NCBI RefSeq assembly: GCF_001553625.1
Contig: NZ_CP014230.1
Location: 2,170,001-2,234,000, forward strand
DNA length: 64,000 nt
Direction of reading: 5' to 3'
Source: Desulfomicrobium orale DSM 12838
GTDB lineage: Bacteria > Desulfobacterota > Desulfovibrionia > Desulfovibrionales > Desulfomicrobiaceae
A program made the position numbers and the translations under genes. Positions 44,923 through 53,624 of the stretch are shown one piece after another. How positions within the stretch are numbered: position 1 is the stretch's first letter; each line of letters begins with the position of its first letter. Below the pieces are notes generated by a model. That model made no database searches. It was not told the origin of the DNA and saw only the letters and a list, made by a program, of their open reading frames with translations.

Positions 44923-46088
44923 GATGCTTCCTCCTGCCCGGCGTTTTCAGGAGCGGGCGCGGTTTGGGTCTCCGGATTGCGGATGACCTGTCCGAAAATA
45001 TACGTGCAGATGGGCACACCCAGCACCAGCCCCCAGATGTGGAACAGCTTGGCCCCCACAGTCAGGATGACCAGCACGATGACCGGGTTGATACGCATGT
45101 AGGAGCCGTAGATTCTGGGATTCAGCACATAGCCCTCGATGAGGTGGATGACCGTGATCATGATGATGGCCAGAATCATGGTGGTCAGGCCGGAAGTCTG
45201 CAGGGCGATGAGACAGATGGGCACGGAACTGATGAATACCCCGAGCACCGGTATAAAGCTGCACAGAAACACGATCAGAGTCAGAAAGGCCAGGGCGGAG
45301 CTCATGCCCAGCATGGCCACGCCCAGAGCCGTCAGCAGGGAATTGACCACGGCGATCGTGAACTGGGCTTCCAGGGCCCGCCCCAGCACACTGGCGAAAT
45401 CGCGGATGCTGCCCGCCACTTCGCGGTAGATGAAGCCCAGTTTGGACTGTTCGAGAGACACCACGCTGGCCTTGAGCCGGGGCAGGTCCAGCACGATCAG
45501 AAAGGAAAAGAGCAGAGACAGCAGAAAGGCCGAAGCAATGGCCGCCACGCGTCCGCCCACGCCCCGGATCAGATCCAGCACCTGATTGAGCTGATGCTGA
45601 CCGTCGGAGGTTTCGCCCAGACCGAAAACCTGCTGCACCAGAGCGGCGCTCCGGGAACCGCCCAGGCCCGACGAAGGATGAGCCGAGGCCGGAGTCAGTT
45701 CGGAAAGGGCGCGTTCCACCAGCGGATACCGTTCAGCCAGGGTCATCAGCTCCAGGTCCAGACGGGTCATGTATTCCGGCAGCTGCGTCGCGAACAGGAT
45801 GGTCTGGTCCTTGGCTCTTGGCACCAGAAAAACGCCCACCGCCACCAGAACGCCCAGAAACAGACTGGCCACCAGAACCACCCTGACCGCGCGGTGGGAA
45901 ATAAACCGCTCCAGTTTGTTCACACCCCGGCTTTGGATGTACCCGAATACGAAAGTCAGAAAGAGAAGCAGGAAAAAGGAGCGCAGGATATAGAAAATGG
46001 CAAAGACCCCGCCCCAGACCAGAAGTCTGAGGAGAATGGGTATGGCGCGCTCGGTCAGGGAATTCCGGCCCGGACAGTCCTCGGTCAT
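44919..46088 (-). CDS. AI-2E family transporter, copy 2
   Basis: 389 aa, same family as 3508-4584: FFLLLFLTFVFGYIQSRGVNKLERF, a central soluble region (about 90-190), then LIVFLCSFIPVLGVFISSVPICLIAL and a C-terminal helix pair. Its stop overlaps the ATG of the receiver gene, so both are probably translated together; that pairing may give the permease a regulatory partner. Confidence 0.9.
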   Translation of the reverse strand: MTEDCPGRNSLTERAIPILLRLLVWGGVFAIFYILRSFFLLLFLTFVFGYIQSRGVNKLERFISHRAVRVVLVASLFLGVLVAVGVFLVPRAKDQTILFATQLPEYMTRLDLELMTLAERYPLVERALSELTPASAHPSSGLGGSRSAALVQQVFGLGETSDGQHQLNQVLDLIRGVGGRVAAIASAFLLSLLFSFLIVLDLPRLKASVVSLEQSKLGFIYREVAGSIRDFASVLGRALEAQFTIAVVNSLLTALGVAMLGMSSALAFLTLIVFLCSFIPVLGVFISSVPICLIALQTSGLTTMILAIIMITVIHLIEGYVLNPRIYGSYMRINPVIVLVILTVGAKLFHIWGLVLGVPICTYIFGQVIRNPETQTAPAPENAGQEEAS

Positions 46089-46301
46089 GCTGTTTCCTTG
46101 TCGAGGTGGTGTTCACCGCCGCCACTGGCGCGGCGTCAGCGCGATGTGTGGCACTGATCCCGGCCCTATGCAAGAGTCCTCTCATCGTCCGAGCGGTCTG
46201 CCGGGTCGGAATCGCGACTCTTCGTCAAACGGTTCCACAGCGCATAAGGATGAAAAAACCATCCGGCGGCCGGGCTACGGGGTTGCATACCCGTTCACTT
46301 C

Positions 46302-46318
46302 GTGCAATCTTGTTGCGC
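46302..46318. promoter_or_regulatory. Candidate Zur-type operator upstream of znuA
   Basis: GTGCAA-TCTTG-TTGCGC is an imperfect dyad (5 of 6 pairs) 31 bases before the znuA start, near a further TTGCAT half-site at 46283-46288. A Zur box is expected here because zur itself ends the locus; the exact consensus in this lineage is not known to me. Confidence 0.35.
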
Positions 46319-46348
46319 ACAAAGCATCCCGATATCATGGAGGAAATC

Positions 46349-47260
46349 ATGAAAAAAAGTCTTTTTGCCATAGTGTTTCTGTTTCTTGCCGCCCCGGCGC
46401 TGGCGGAGCCGTCGGCCTTTGTGGCCATAGCTCCCCAGAAATATTTCGTGGATCAGGTCAGCGGCGGGAAAGTCCCGGTCTCCGTCATGGTCGAGCCCGG
46501 CGCCAACCCGCATGCCTATGAGCCCAAGCCCCGGCAGATGACCGAACTGGCCAAGGCCAAAATATACTTCACCATCGGCGACACGTTCGACAACGTCTGG
46601 CTGCCCCGGATCAGAAACGCCAGCCCGGGCATCACTGTCGCACACACGGAAGAAGGCGTGGCCAAAATCCCCATGGCGGAGCATCACCATCATGACCATG
46701 AAGGCGAAGAGCACGATCATGACCATGCGGACCACGATCACGGCCCGGATTGCGATCACGATCACGGCACGCTGGATCCGCACATCTGGCTGGACCCGGC
46801 TCTGGTGAAGATTCAGGCCCGGAACATCCGCGACGGACTGAGCCGGATCGATCCCGCGCAGAGCGAACGCTATGCCGCCAACACGGCGGCCTTTGAACAG
46901 AAGCTGGACCGCCTGGACCAGGACATCCGGGCCATTTTGAAGCCTCTCCCCGAAAGCCGGCGCACGTTTCTGGTCTTCCATCCGTCCTGGGGCTATTTCG
47001 CCAAGGCCTACGGCCTGCATCAGGTGTCCGTGGAAGTGGACGGCAAGGAGCCAAGCCCTAAGGAACTGTCCGCGATCATCTCCAAAGCCAAAGAGACAGG
47101 CGCGAAGGTCATCTTCGTGCAGCCGCAGTTCTCGGAAAAAAGCGCCGCCGTCATCGCTCAGCAGATCGGCGCGCAAGTGGTCCGTCTGGACCCTCTGGCC
47201 GAAGACTGGGAGCAGAACATGCTCCGCGCGGCCCGGGCTTTCGCCGACGCCCTGAAGTAG
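46349..47260 (+). CDS. znuA: Zinc ABC transporter substrate-binding protein
   Basis: 303 aa with a signal peptide (SLFAIVFLFLAAPALA). The cluster A-I fold is seen from PQKYFVDQVSG, PGANPHAYEPKP and TLDPHIWLDP, with the His-rich zinc loop at residues 111-140 (HHHHDH and HDHDH runs). FLVFHPSWGYFAKAYGL and VIFVQPQFSEK follow. It captures Zn(II) in the periplasm for ZnuBC. ATG 46349 follows GGAGG. Confidence 0.95.
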   Translation: MKKSLFAIVFLFLAAPALAEPSAFVAIAPQKYFVDQVSGGKVPVSVMVEPGANPHAYEPKPRQMTELAKAKIYFTIGDTFDNVWLPRIRNASPGITVAHTEEGVAKIPMAEHHHHDHEGEEHDHDHADHDHGPDCDHDHGTLDPHIWLDPALVKIQARNIRDGLSRIDPAQSERYAANTAAFEQKLDRLDQDIRAILKPLPESRRTFLVFHPSWGYFAKAYGLHQVSVEVDGKEPSPKELSAIISKAKETGAKVIFVQPQFSEKSAAVIAQQIGAQVVRLDPLAEDWEQNMLRAARAFADALK

Positions 47261-47324
47261 CATTCATGTTGTACATGGCGGGGCCGGAGATTATACCCGG
47301 CTCCGTCATGAAGGACCAAGCCGT

Positions 47325-47897
47325 ATGAAGCGATGCGACTGGGCTCACGCGAGCCTTCCGGAAACCGTGTATCATGACGAGGAATGGGGTGTTCCGGTGC
47401 ATGACGACCGGAAACATTTCGAGATGCTCATTCTCGAGGGAGCGCAGGCCGGGCTGAGCTGGGCCACGATCCTGCGCAAGCGGGAAGGCTACCGGCAGGC
47501 TTTCAGGGGCTTCGATCCGGAAGAAGTCGCGCGCATGAGCGACGGCGAGCTCGAAGAACAGCTGAAAAACCCCGGGATTGTCCGTAATCGTCTCAAAGTG
47601 TTCGCGGCGAGAAAAAACGCGGACGCCTTTCTGGCCATACAAAAAGAGTTCGGCAGCTTCGATGCGTATGTCTGGCGATTCACCGGCGGCAGGCCCATCG
47701 ACGGGAATCGCAAGACCATCTGGGACGTTCCCGCCAGAACACCCGAGAGCGACACGCTTTCCGGCGATCTCAAAAAAAGAGGCATGGCGTTCGTGGGGTC
47801 CACCATCATCTACGCATACATGCAGGCGGTCGGCATGGCGAACGACCATCTGGTCTCGTGCTTCAGGTACGCCGACATAAAAAAACCGGGGCGGTAA
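47325..47897 (+). CDS. tag: DNA-3-methyladenine glycosylase I
   Basis: 190 aa, full length. Cys4, His17, and a C-terminal His/Cys pair (NDHLVSCFRY) match the zinc snap of E. coli Tag; YHDEEWGVPVHDDRKHFEMLILEGAQAGLSW is the catalytic-domain signature. It excises 3-methyladenine from DNA. Its position inside the zinc-uptake locus, between znuA and znuC, is notable for a zinc-binding enzyme. Confidence 0.95.
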   Translation: MKRCDWAHASLPETVYHDEEWGVPVHDDRKHFEMLILEGAQAGLSWATILRKREGYRQAFRGFDPEEVARMSDGELEEQLKNPGIVRNRLKVFAARKNADAFLAIQKEFGSFDAYVWRFTGGRPIDGNRKTIWDVPARTPESDTLSGDLKKRGMAFVGSTIIYAYMQAVGMANDHLVSCFRYADIKKPGR

Positions 47898-47932
47898 CCG
47901 CGCCGGTCCCGCAACCTCAATCCAGGACATTC

Positions 47933-48781
47933 ATGCATTCACCCGGTTCTTCCTGCTGTGCCGCCAGCCCGCCCGAGCGGCGCCCGGATCCCACCCGTTC
48001 CGTCATCGAGCTGTCCGACGTCTGCTATGCCTACGGCGATGAGGAGGTGCTCTCGGACATAAATCTGGTGGTCCGGGCCGGAGATTTTCTGACCATCATC
48101 GGCCCCAACGGCGGCGGCAAAACCACCCTGGTCAAACTGATCCTGGGGATTCTGCCGCCCAGATCGGGCTCGGTCCGCGTTCTGGGAGCGGATCCCGTCG
48201 CCGTGCGCCCGGCGGTGGGCTACGTTCCGCAGCACGCCTCGGTCCAGCCGAACTTTCCGGTCACGGTCCGCGACGCGGTGCTGCTGGGGCTTCGCCGCAA
48301 AAGCGGACTCTGGTCTCCGGGTCGCTGGCCCGGCTACTCCTTCGCCGAAAAAAACAAAGCCCTGGAAGCCCTGGACATGGTGGACATGGCCGATCTGGCC
48401 GGACGGCGTTTCGACGCCCTGTCGGGCGGACAGAAACAGCGCGTTCTGGTGGCCCGGGCCCTGGTCGCGGACCCGGCCCTGCTCCTTTTTGACGAGCCCA
48501 CTTCCAACATCGACCCGCAGGGAAAAATCTGCCTTTTCGACCTGCTCTCGAACCTGAGCGCCTCCATCACCATCGTCATGGTCAGCCACGATCTCATCTC
48601 CGCCTCCACCCGCATCACCGGCGTTGCCGCCGTCAACCGGAGACTGCTCCAGAGCGGCGGACGGGAACTGACCCCGCACATGCTGGAGCTCATCTACGGC
48701 ACACATGACGCCTCCTGCCCTCTGGACGAGTACATAAGGGGTGTGTCCTCCATCTTCACCGGTGCCGGGAGGGACGCATGA
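47933..48781 (+). CDS. znuC: Zinc ABC transporter ATP-binding protein
   Basis: 282 aa. IIGPNGGGKTTLVKL (Walker A), LSGGQKQRVLVARALV (signature), LLLFDEPTSNID (Walker B) and the switch His in VMVSHD are present. A Cys/His-poor N-terminal extension of about 20 residues precedes the domain. The stop overlaps znuB by 4 bases. Confidence 0.93.
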   Translation: MHSPGSSCCAASPPERRPDPTRSVIELSDVCYAYGDEEVLSDINLVVRAGDFLTIIGPNGGGKTTLVKLILGILPPRSGSVRVLGADPVAVRPAVGYVPQHASVQPNFPVTVRDAVLLGLRRKSGLWSPGRWPGYSFAEKNKALEALDMVDMADLAGRRFDALSGGQKQRVLVARALVADPALLLFDEPTSNIDPQGKICLFDLLSNLSASITIVMVSHDLISASTRITGVAAVNRRLLQSGGRELTPHMLELIYGTHDASCPLDEYIRGVSSIFTGAGRDA

Positions 48782-49587
48782 CGGGCATCCTGGGCATGGA
48801 ATTCATGCAGAACGCCCTCTGGGCCGCACTGCTGGCCAGCGTGGCCTGCGGGGTCATCGGGTCGCTGGTGGTGGTCAACCGGCAGGTGTTCATGGCCGGC
48901 GGCGTGGCGCACACGGCCTACGGCGGGGTCGGACTGGCATTTTACACAGGGGTGCCCGTACTGCCCTGCGCCGTGGGTTTCACGGTCCTGGCGGCCATCC
49001 TCATGGCCGTGTTTTCCTTCGGGCGGACCGAACGCTCCGACGGCGTCGTGGGCATCATGTGGGCCGCGGGCATGGCTTTCGGCATCATTCTCATGGATCT
49101 GACGCCCGGCTACAACGTGGATCTGATGAGCTATCTCTTCGGCAGCCTGCTGGCCGTTTCCCGCAGCGAACTCTGGTTCATGCTGGCTCTGGACGGCCTT
49201 GTGCTCGGCGCGGTCCTTCTCTGGTACAAGGACTTTCTGGCCCTGTCCTTCGACACGGAATTCGCCCGCTCCACCGGCGTGCCCGTGCGCTTTCTGTACA
49301 CGCTCATGCAGGTGCTCACGGCCGTGACCGTGGTCATGGTCATCCAGGTGGCCGGGCTCATTCTGGTCATCGCCCTGCTGACCATCCCGCCCATGCTGGC
49401 CGAACTGTACACCGACTCCCTGTGGAAAATGATGCTTCTGGCCTTCCTGTTCAGCCTGGCATTCTGCCTAGCCGGGCTGGCCCTGTCCTATCATTTCGAC
49501 CTCACGTCCGGAGCGTCCATCATCGCCGTGGCCACATCGGCCTACGCTCTGGGCTGGGGGACGCGGCTCGCACGGAGGAGAACATGA
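48778..49587 (+). CDS. znuB: Zinc ABC transporter permease
   Basis: 269 aa, about eight membrane helices of the ABC-3 family: MQNALWAALLASVACGVIGSLVVVNRQVFMAGGVAHTAYGGVGL, AGLILVIALLTIPPMLAELYT. It forms the channel for zinc delivered by ZnuA. ATGA overlaps on both sides couple it to znuC and zur. Confidence 0.94.
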   Translation: MTGILGMEFMQNALWAALLASVACGVIGSLVVVNRQVFMAGGVAHTAYGGVGLAFYTGVPVLPCAVGFTVLAAILMAVFSFGRTERSDGVVGIMWAAGMAFGIILMDLTPGYNVDLMSYLFGSLLAVSRSELWFMLALDGLVLGAVLLWYKDFLALSFDTEFARSTGVPVRFLYTLMQVLTAVTVVMVIQVAGLILVIALLTIPPMLAELYTDSLWKMMLLAFLFSLAFCLAGLALSYHFDLTSGASIIAVATSAYALGWGTRLARRRT

Positions 49588-50018
49588 AACGCCGTCTGAG
49601 CGAAAAAAATGCCGCCGCCCGGCTGATCCGGGCCGGTCTTGACGCCACTTCCCACCGCGTGCGGGTGCTCATGGCCGCAGCCAACACGGAGTCTCCCCGC
49701 AGCGCCCCGGAAATCCTGACGGCCGTGGGCGGCAGCGGAGAAATCAACCGGGTCACGGTGTACCGCATTCTGGATCTGCTGGTGGAACGCCGGATTCTGA
49801 ACCGTCTGGACCTGGGCGAGAAATCGCAGCGGTTCTGCCTGCGCGACCAGGAAAGCACGCCGGAGCACGCCCACCTGCACTGCATCCACTGCGACCGCTA
49901 CCTGTGTCTGGCGGCTCTGCCCGTGGACCGGGCCGCCCTGGACGGCCTCGATCTGGCCGTCAAGCATGTGGACATCCGGCTGGAAGGCGTCTGCCCGGAG
50001 TGCAGGCCGGAGAAATAA
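49584..50018 (+). CDS. zur: Fur-family zinc regulator
   Basis: 144 aa. A wHTH (PEILTAVGGSGEINRVTVYRILDLLVERRIL) precedes the Fur metal-binding C domain: HAHLHCIHCDRYLC with CxxC, and a final CPEC, the structural zinc site. Translational coupling to znuB and the gene content support a Zur role; Fur itself is less likely. Confidence 0.88.
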   Translation: MKRRLSEKNAAARLIRAGLDATSHRVRVLMAAANTESPRSAPEILTAVGGSGEINRVTVYRILDLLVERRILNRLDLGEKSQRFCLRDQESTPEHAHLHCIHCDRYLCLAALPVDRAALDGLDLAVKHVDIRLEGVCPECRPEK

Positions 50019-50023
50019 CGCGG

Positions 50024-50869
50024 CTATCCCTTGGTATAATGATGACCGAAGGAAAAAGCCCGGCCGCGATACCGCGCGAGGTCCGGCTTGCTGAAAGTCC
50101 ACTTTGACTCGGTATGCAGGATGGCGTCCGGCATCATTTCCAGCCAGTAATCGGGCGCCTGCAGCGTGCTGAGGACCGTCACCGCACCCCTGGTGCGGTA
50201 GTGCATGGGAATGACCACTTTCGGCTCCAGCTCTTCCATGAGCCCCGTCACATCTTCCGCCGTGAGGATATGTTCGGAGCCGTCAATGGGCAGGATCAGC
50301 ACATCGACGCCTCTGAGGCGGTCCATGATGTACGCTCCGGGGTCCGGCCGGTTGTCTCCCCAGTGAGCGATGCGCATCCCGCCCGTCTCCGTCACGATGA
50401 TGCTGTTGTCCAGATGCATCGGGTTGTCAGGAGGCACCGATATTCCCGACTCGGCAAAGACATCCGTCCAGCGGTACGATCCCTTGGCCCTGAACATATG
50501 CTTGTCGCCGAACCCTTCGATTCTCACGTCTCCGATGCTGAAAACGCCCACAGGCCGTTCCAGGGTGACGGCGGCGTGGACACGGTGCACGGCGTCGTGG
50601 TCAAAATGGGCGTGAGTGGACAGCACGATGTCGGCGTAAATTTCCGGATACTCCTCAGGAAACCACAGTCCCCACGCTCCGGACGGGTCGTTCCGCCAGG
50701 GGTCGATGACCACGGTCAGCCCCTGCGGACTGGTAATCCGGAAAGAGGAATGGGCGAAGTATTCGAGAGAAACCGGCCCCTCTTTGGCCGGATCGCCGCC
50801 GGTCCGCTGAAAGCTCGAAATGTGGTTGTTGTTTTCCGAAAAATTCCACGCGGTTGATCCCTGGTTCAT
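50024..50869 (-). CDS. MBL-fold metal-dependent hydrolase (UlaG-like)
   Basis: 281 aa. YFAHSSFRI, VIDPWRNDPSG, LSTHAHFDHDAVHRV (HxHxDH) and PMHYRT give the metal-ligand set of the UlaG/RomA-type branch. The role of the branch ranges from lactonase to phosphodiesterase; none can be chosen. ATG 50869 follows AAGGAGGA. It converges with zur 5 bases away. Confidence 0.8.
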   Translation of the reverse strand: MNQGSTAWNFSENNNHISSFQRTGGDPAKEGPVSLEYFAHSSFRITSPQGLTVVIDPWRNDPSGAWGLWFPEEYPEIYADIVLSTHAHFDHDAVHRVHAAVTLERPVGVFSIGDVRIEGFGDKHMFRAKGSYRWTDVFAESGISVPPDNPMHLDNSIIVTETGGMRIAHWGDNRPDPGAYIMDRLRGVDVLILPIDGSEHILTAEDVTGLMEELEPKVVIPMHYRTRGAVTVLSTLQAPDYWLEMMPDAILHTESKWTFSKPDLARYRGRAFSFGHHYTKG

Positions 50870-50900
50870 ACCCGTTCCTCCTTCGGTCTGAATAACTGCT

Positions 50901-52757
50901 TCATTCTGCGGATCGCTCCCCCTCACACGCCATGCGTAATTCTTCCAGCTGATCCCACCGGGCCAGAAGCGTATCCAGCTCGGCTTCGAGGGATTCCAGA
51001 CGGGCGGCCTCCTCCGCCACCACAGTATGGTCGTTGGTGTAGAAGGCAGGGTCGTTCAACTGTTCCTGCGTTTCGGCGATGCGTTCTTCCAGTTCCTCGA
51101 TCCGGCCGGGCAGCCCTTCCAGTTCGCGGGCTTCCTTATAGGTCAGCCTGGGCCGTGCGGCAGGTTTCTTTCTGGGCGGCGCAGATGCGGGCGCGGCGGC
51201 TGCCTCGGCCCGGGGACGCTGAGCCAGCCAGTCGTCATAGCCGCCAGCGTATTCCACCACTCTGCCCGATCCCTCGAAAACCAGACAGGACGTGACGGTG
51301 TTGTTCAGAAATTCGCGGTCATGGCTGACCACCAGCACCGTGCCGGGAAAGTCGCCCACCAGCTCCTCCAGAAGCTCCAAGGTTTCCTGATCCAGGTCGT
51401 TGGTGGGCTCGTCCAGCACCAGCACATTGCAGGGTCTGGTGAACAGCCGGGCCAGCAGCAGGCGGTTCCGCTCGCCGCCGGAGAGGAGACTCACCGGAAT
51501 CCTGGCCCGCTCCGGCGTAAACAGAAAATCCTTCAGGTACCCGACGACATGCCGTCTGGAGCCGCAGACATCGATATAGTCCGCGCCCTCGCCCACAATG
51601 TCCCGCGCGGTTCTGGTCCCGTCCAGCAGGGAGCGCATCTGGTCCGAGTAGGCAATGTCCAGATTCGTACCGGGCCGGACCTCGCCTGCCTGCGGTTCCA
51701 GTTCGCCCAGAAGCAGCTTCAGCAAGGTGGTTTTACCCGCGCCGTTGGGCCCCACAATGCCCACCTTGTCCCCGCGCATGACATTGAGGCTCAGATGCTT
51801 GATCACCGGCGCGCCGTTCCAGGCAAAGGAAATGTCCCGCACTTCCAGCACCAGACGGCCGCTTTTGCGGGCCTCCTGCACCTGCATGGACACGCTGCCG
51901 GAGCGTTCCCGCCGGGCGCGGCGCTCCTCGCGCATGGACTTGAGCGCCCTCACCCGCCCTTCGTTCCGGGTGCGGCGGGCCTTGATGCCCTTGCGAATCC
52001 AGATTTCCTCCTCCCGGAGTTTCTGGTCGAAACGCCGCCAGGCGGCTTCCTCGGCCTCCAGCACTTCTTCCTTGCGGCGCAGAAACGTGTCGTAATCACA
52101 GGCCCAGTCCGCCAGCCGCCCCCGGTCCAGTTCCAGAATGCGGCCAGCCACGCGGCGCAGAAACATGCGGTCGTGAGTGACGAAAAAAAGCGTGGAAGCC
52201 TGCTTGGCCAGAAATTCCTCCAGCCAGTGGATGGCCGTCACATCCAGATGATTGGTGGGTTCGTCCAGAAAGAGCACATCCGGCTCTCCGGCCAGGGCCC
52301 GGGCCAGCAGGGTTTTACGCTTCAGGCCGCCGGACAGGCTGAGGAAATCGGCGTCCGGATCCAAATCCAGATGGGTGATGACCGTGTCGATCTTCCGGGT
52401 GGCGGCCCAGGCGGCCTGCTCGTTCACGGAATGCGCCGGCCCGGAACCGCGGCGGATGGCGGCCAGATACCGTCCCGCCTCCTCCGCTCCGGAAGCCACC
52501 ACGTCGTGCACCGTCCCGGTCAGACCAGCCGGAACTTCCTGCGGCAGGGAAGCCATGGACAGGCCCTTCTCCCGGCGCACTTCGCCCTGGTCGGGTTCGA
52601 GTTCTCCGGCCAGAACACGCATCAGGGTCGATTTGCCCTCGCCGTTTCTGCCGAGCAGACAGATGCGCTCGCCGGGATGAATCTGCAGACTGACACCGCT
52701 TAAAAGCGGCAGGCCGGAAAAGGACAAAACGAGATCATGCGCGCTGATCAGTGCCAT
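50901..52757 (-). CDS. ABC-F family ATPase (Uup-like)
   Basis: 618 aa with two ABC cassettes: GRNGEGKSTLM ... SGGLKRKTLLARALAGEPDVLFLDEPTNHLD, a linker rich in Arg/Glu, then VGPNGAGKTTLLKLLLG ... LSGGERNRLLLARLFTRPCNVLVLDEPTNDLD. A charged C-terminal coiled coil (about 555-610: RIEELEERIAETQEQL) is of the Uup type, which acts on ribosomes or DNA junctions. No membrane segments. It starts 127 bases away from the SagB-type gene. Confidence 0.9.
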   Translation of the reverse strand: MALISAHDLVLSFSGLPLLSGVSLQIHPGERICLLGRNGEGKSTLMRVLAGELEPDQGEVRREKGLSMASLPQEVPAGLTGTVHDVVASGAEEAGRYLAAIRRGSGPAHSVNEQAAWAATRKIDTVITHLDLDPDADFLSLSGGLKRKTLLARALAGEPDVLFLDEPTNHLDVTAIHWLEEFLAKQASTLFFVTHDRMFLRRVAGRILELDRGRLADWACDYDTFLRRKEEVLEAEEAAWRRFDQKLREEEIWIRKGIKARRTRNEGRVRALKSMREERRARRERSGSVSMQVQEARKSGRLVLEVRDISFAWNGAPVIKHLSLNVMRGDKVGIVGPNGAGKTTLLKLLLGELEPQAGEVRPGTNLDIAYSDQMRSLLDGTRTARDIVGEGADYIDVCGSRRHVVGYLKDFLFTPERARIPVSLLSGGERNRLLLARLFTRPCNVLVLDEPTNDLDQETLELLEELVGDFPGTVLVVSHDREFLNNTVTSCLVFEGSGRVVEYAGGYDDWLAQRPRAEAAAAPASAPPRKKPAARPRLTYKEARELEGLPGRIEELEERIAETQEQLNDPAFYTNDHTVVAEEAARLESLEAELDTLLARWDQLEELRMACEGERSAE

Positions 52758-52883
52758 ATGTTTGCCAAATGAATGTGTTTTGCTGAGCGGAAGTTCCGGC
52801 AGACGGGCATCTCACGGCGGAATCCGGACGATTCCATGCTGTGAACGTCTCCATGAAAAAAATTTCTCCGCGATGCTCTGAAT

Positions 52884-53624
52884 TCAGACCTTTCCCACGG
52901 GCGCGAGATAGACCGCGAACTCCTCCTCGCCGTCCACGCCCAGCAGTTCATCCAATGCGCGCTGGTGATACGCGGCCACGGCGCAGGTGCCGCATCCCAC
53001 GGCCTGCACGGCCAGGTACAGATTCTGGCAGACATGCCCCGCGTCCAGCGCGATGACCCGGTGAGCGGCCTCCAGATACCGCCATTCCATGCGGTATGGT
53101 ATGGCGGTCCACACGAAAACTGCGCTCGCCTTGGGCACGAAGGTCTGCCCCAGAACGGCCTCGTGCTGACGGGCCAGAAAATCCGGCCCGGCCTGCCGCT
53201 CCAGCACCAGGGCGTGATCCAGCGGCAGATACCGGTACAGACCGCAATCCAGACCGGCGATGGCGTTCGCCAGCACATAGGTCTCAAAGGCGTGCCTGCA
53301 CCCGGCCGACGGCACCGTGCGAAAAACCCGGCCCGGCCCGGCATTCCGGCGCACGCCCTGGGTGGCCCAGAGCAGAAAGCCCAGTTCGGCCAGCGAGATC
53401 TCCTTTCCGGTCCATGCCCGATGGCTGCGCCGCCCGCCCAGAGCCTGAACCAGATCGACGCTTTCCGCCGGAAGATCAAGCGGCAGGGGAATGCGGCCCT
53501 GATCATCCCTCGGCTCTTTCTGGACCGGCGGCGGCTCAAGGCCCCGGTTCTGATCCGACCGCGAAAAGTCGATGGACAGCCGCAGATCGTCCTTCAGAAA
53601 ATCGCGCATCTTCCGCATGTTCAT
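52884..53624 (-). CDS. SagB/ThcOx-family nitroreductase-fold oxidoreductase
   Basis: 246 aa. GGRRSHRAWTGKEISLAELGFLLWATQGVRR and VPSAGCRHAFETYVLANAIAGLDCGLYRYLPLDHALVL are typical of the SagB-type dehydrogenase domain; AVQAVGCGTCAVAAYHQ follows. In peptide biosynthesis clusters SagB enzymes oxidise azolines, but stand-alone homologues like this are common and their role is open. No precursor peptide or cyclodehydratase is nearby. ATG 53624 follows GGAGGAAA; a much longer in-frame extension is a shadow of the next gene. Confidence 0.82.
   Translation of the reverse strand: MNMRKMRDFLKDDLRLSIDFSRSDQNRGLEPPPVQKEPRDDQGRIPLPLDLPAESVDLVQALGGRRSHRAWTGKEISLAELGFLLWATQGVRRNAGPGRVFRTVPSAGCRHAFETYVLANAIAGLDCGLYRYLPLDHALVLERQAGPDFLARQHEAVLGQTFVPKASAVFVWTAIPYRMEWRYLEAAHRVIALDAGHVCQNLYLAVQAVGCGTCAVAAYHQRALDELLGVDGEEEFAVYLAPVGKV

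Noticed and set aside
52884-53624. SagB-type gene as part of a thiazole/oxazole peptide cluster
   Set aside because: No cyclodehydratase, YcaO or precursor peptide gene is nearby.
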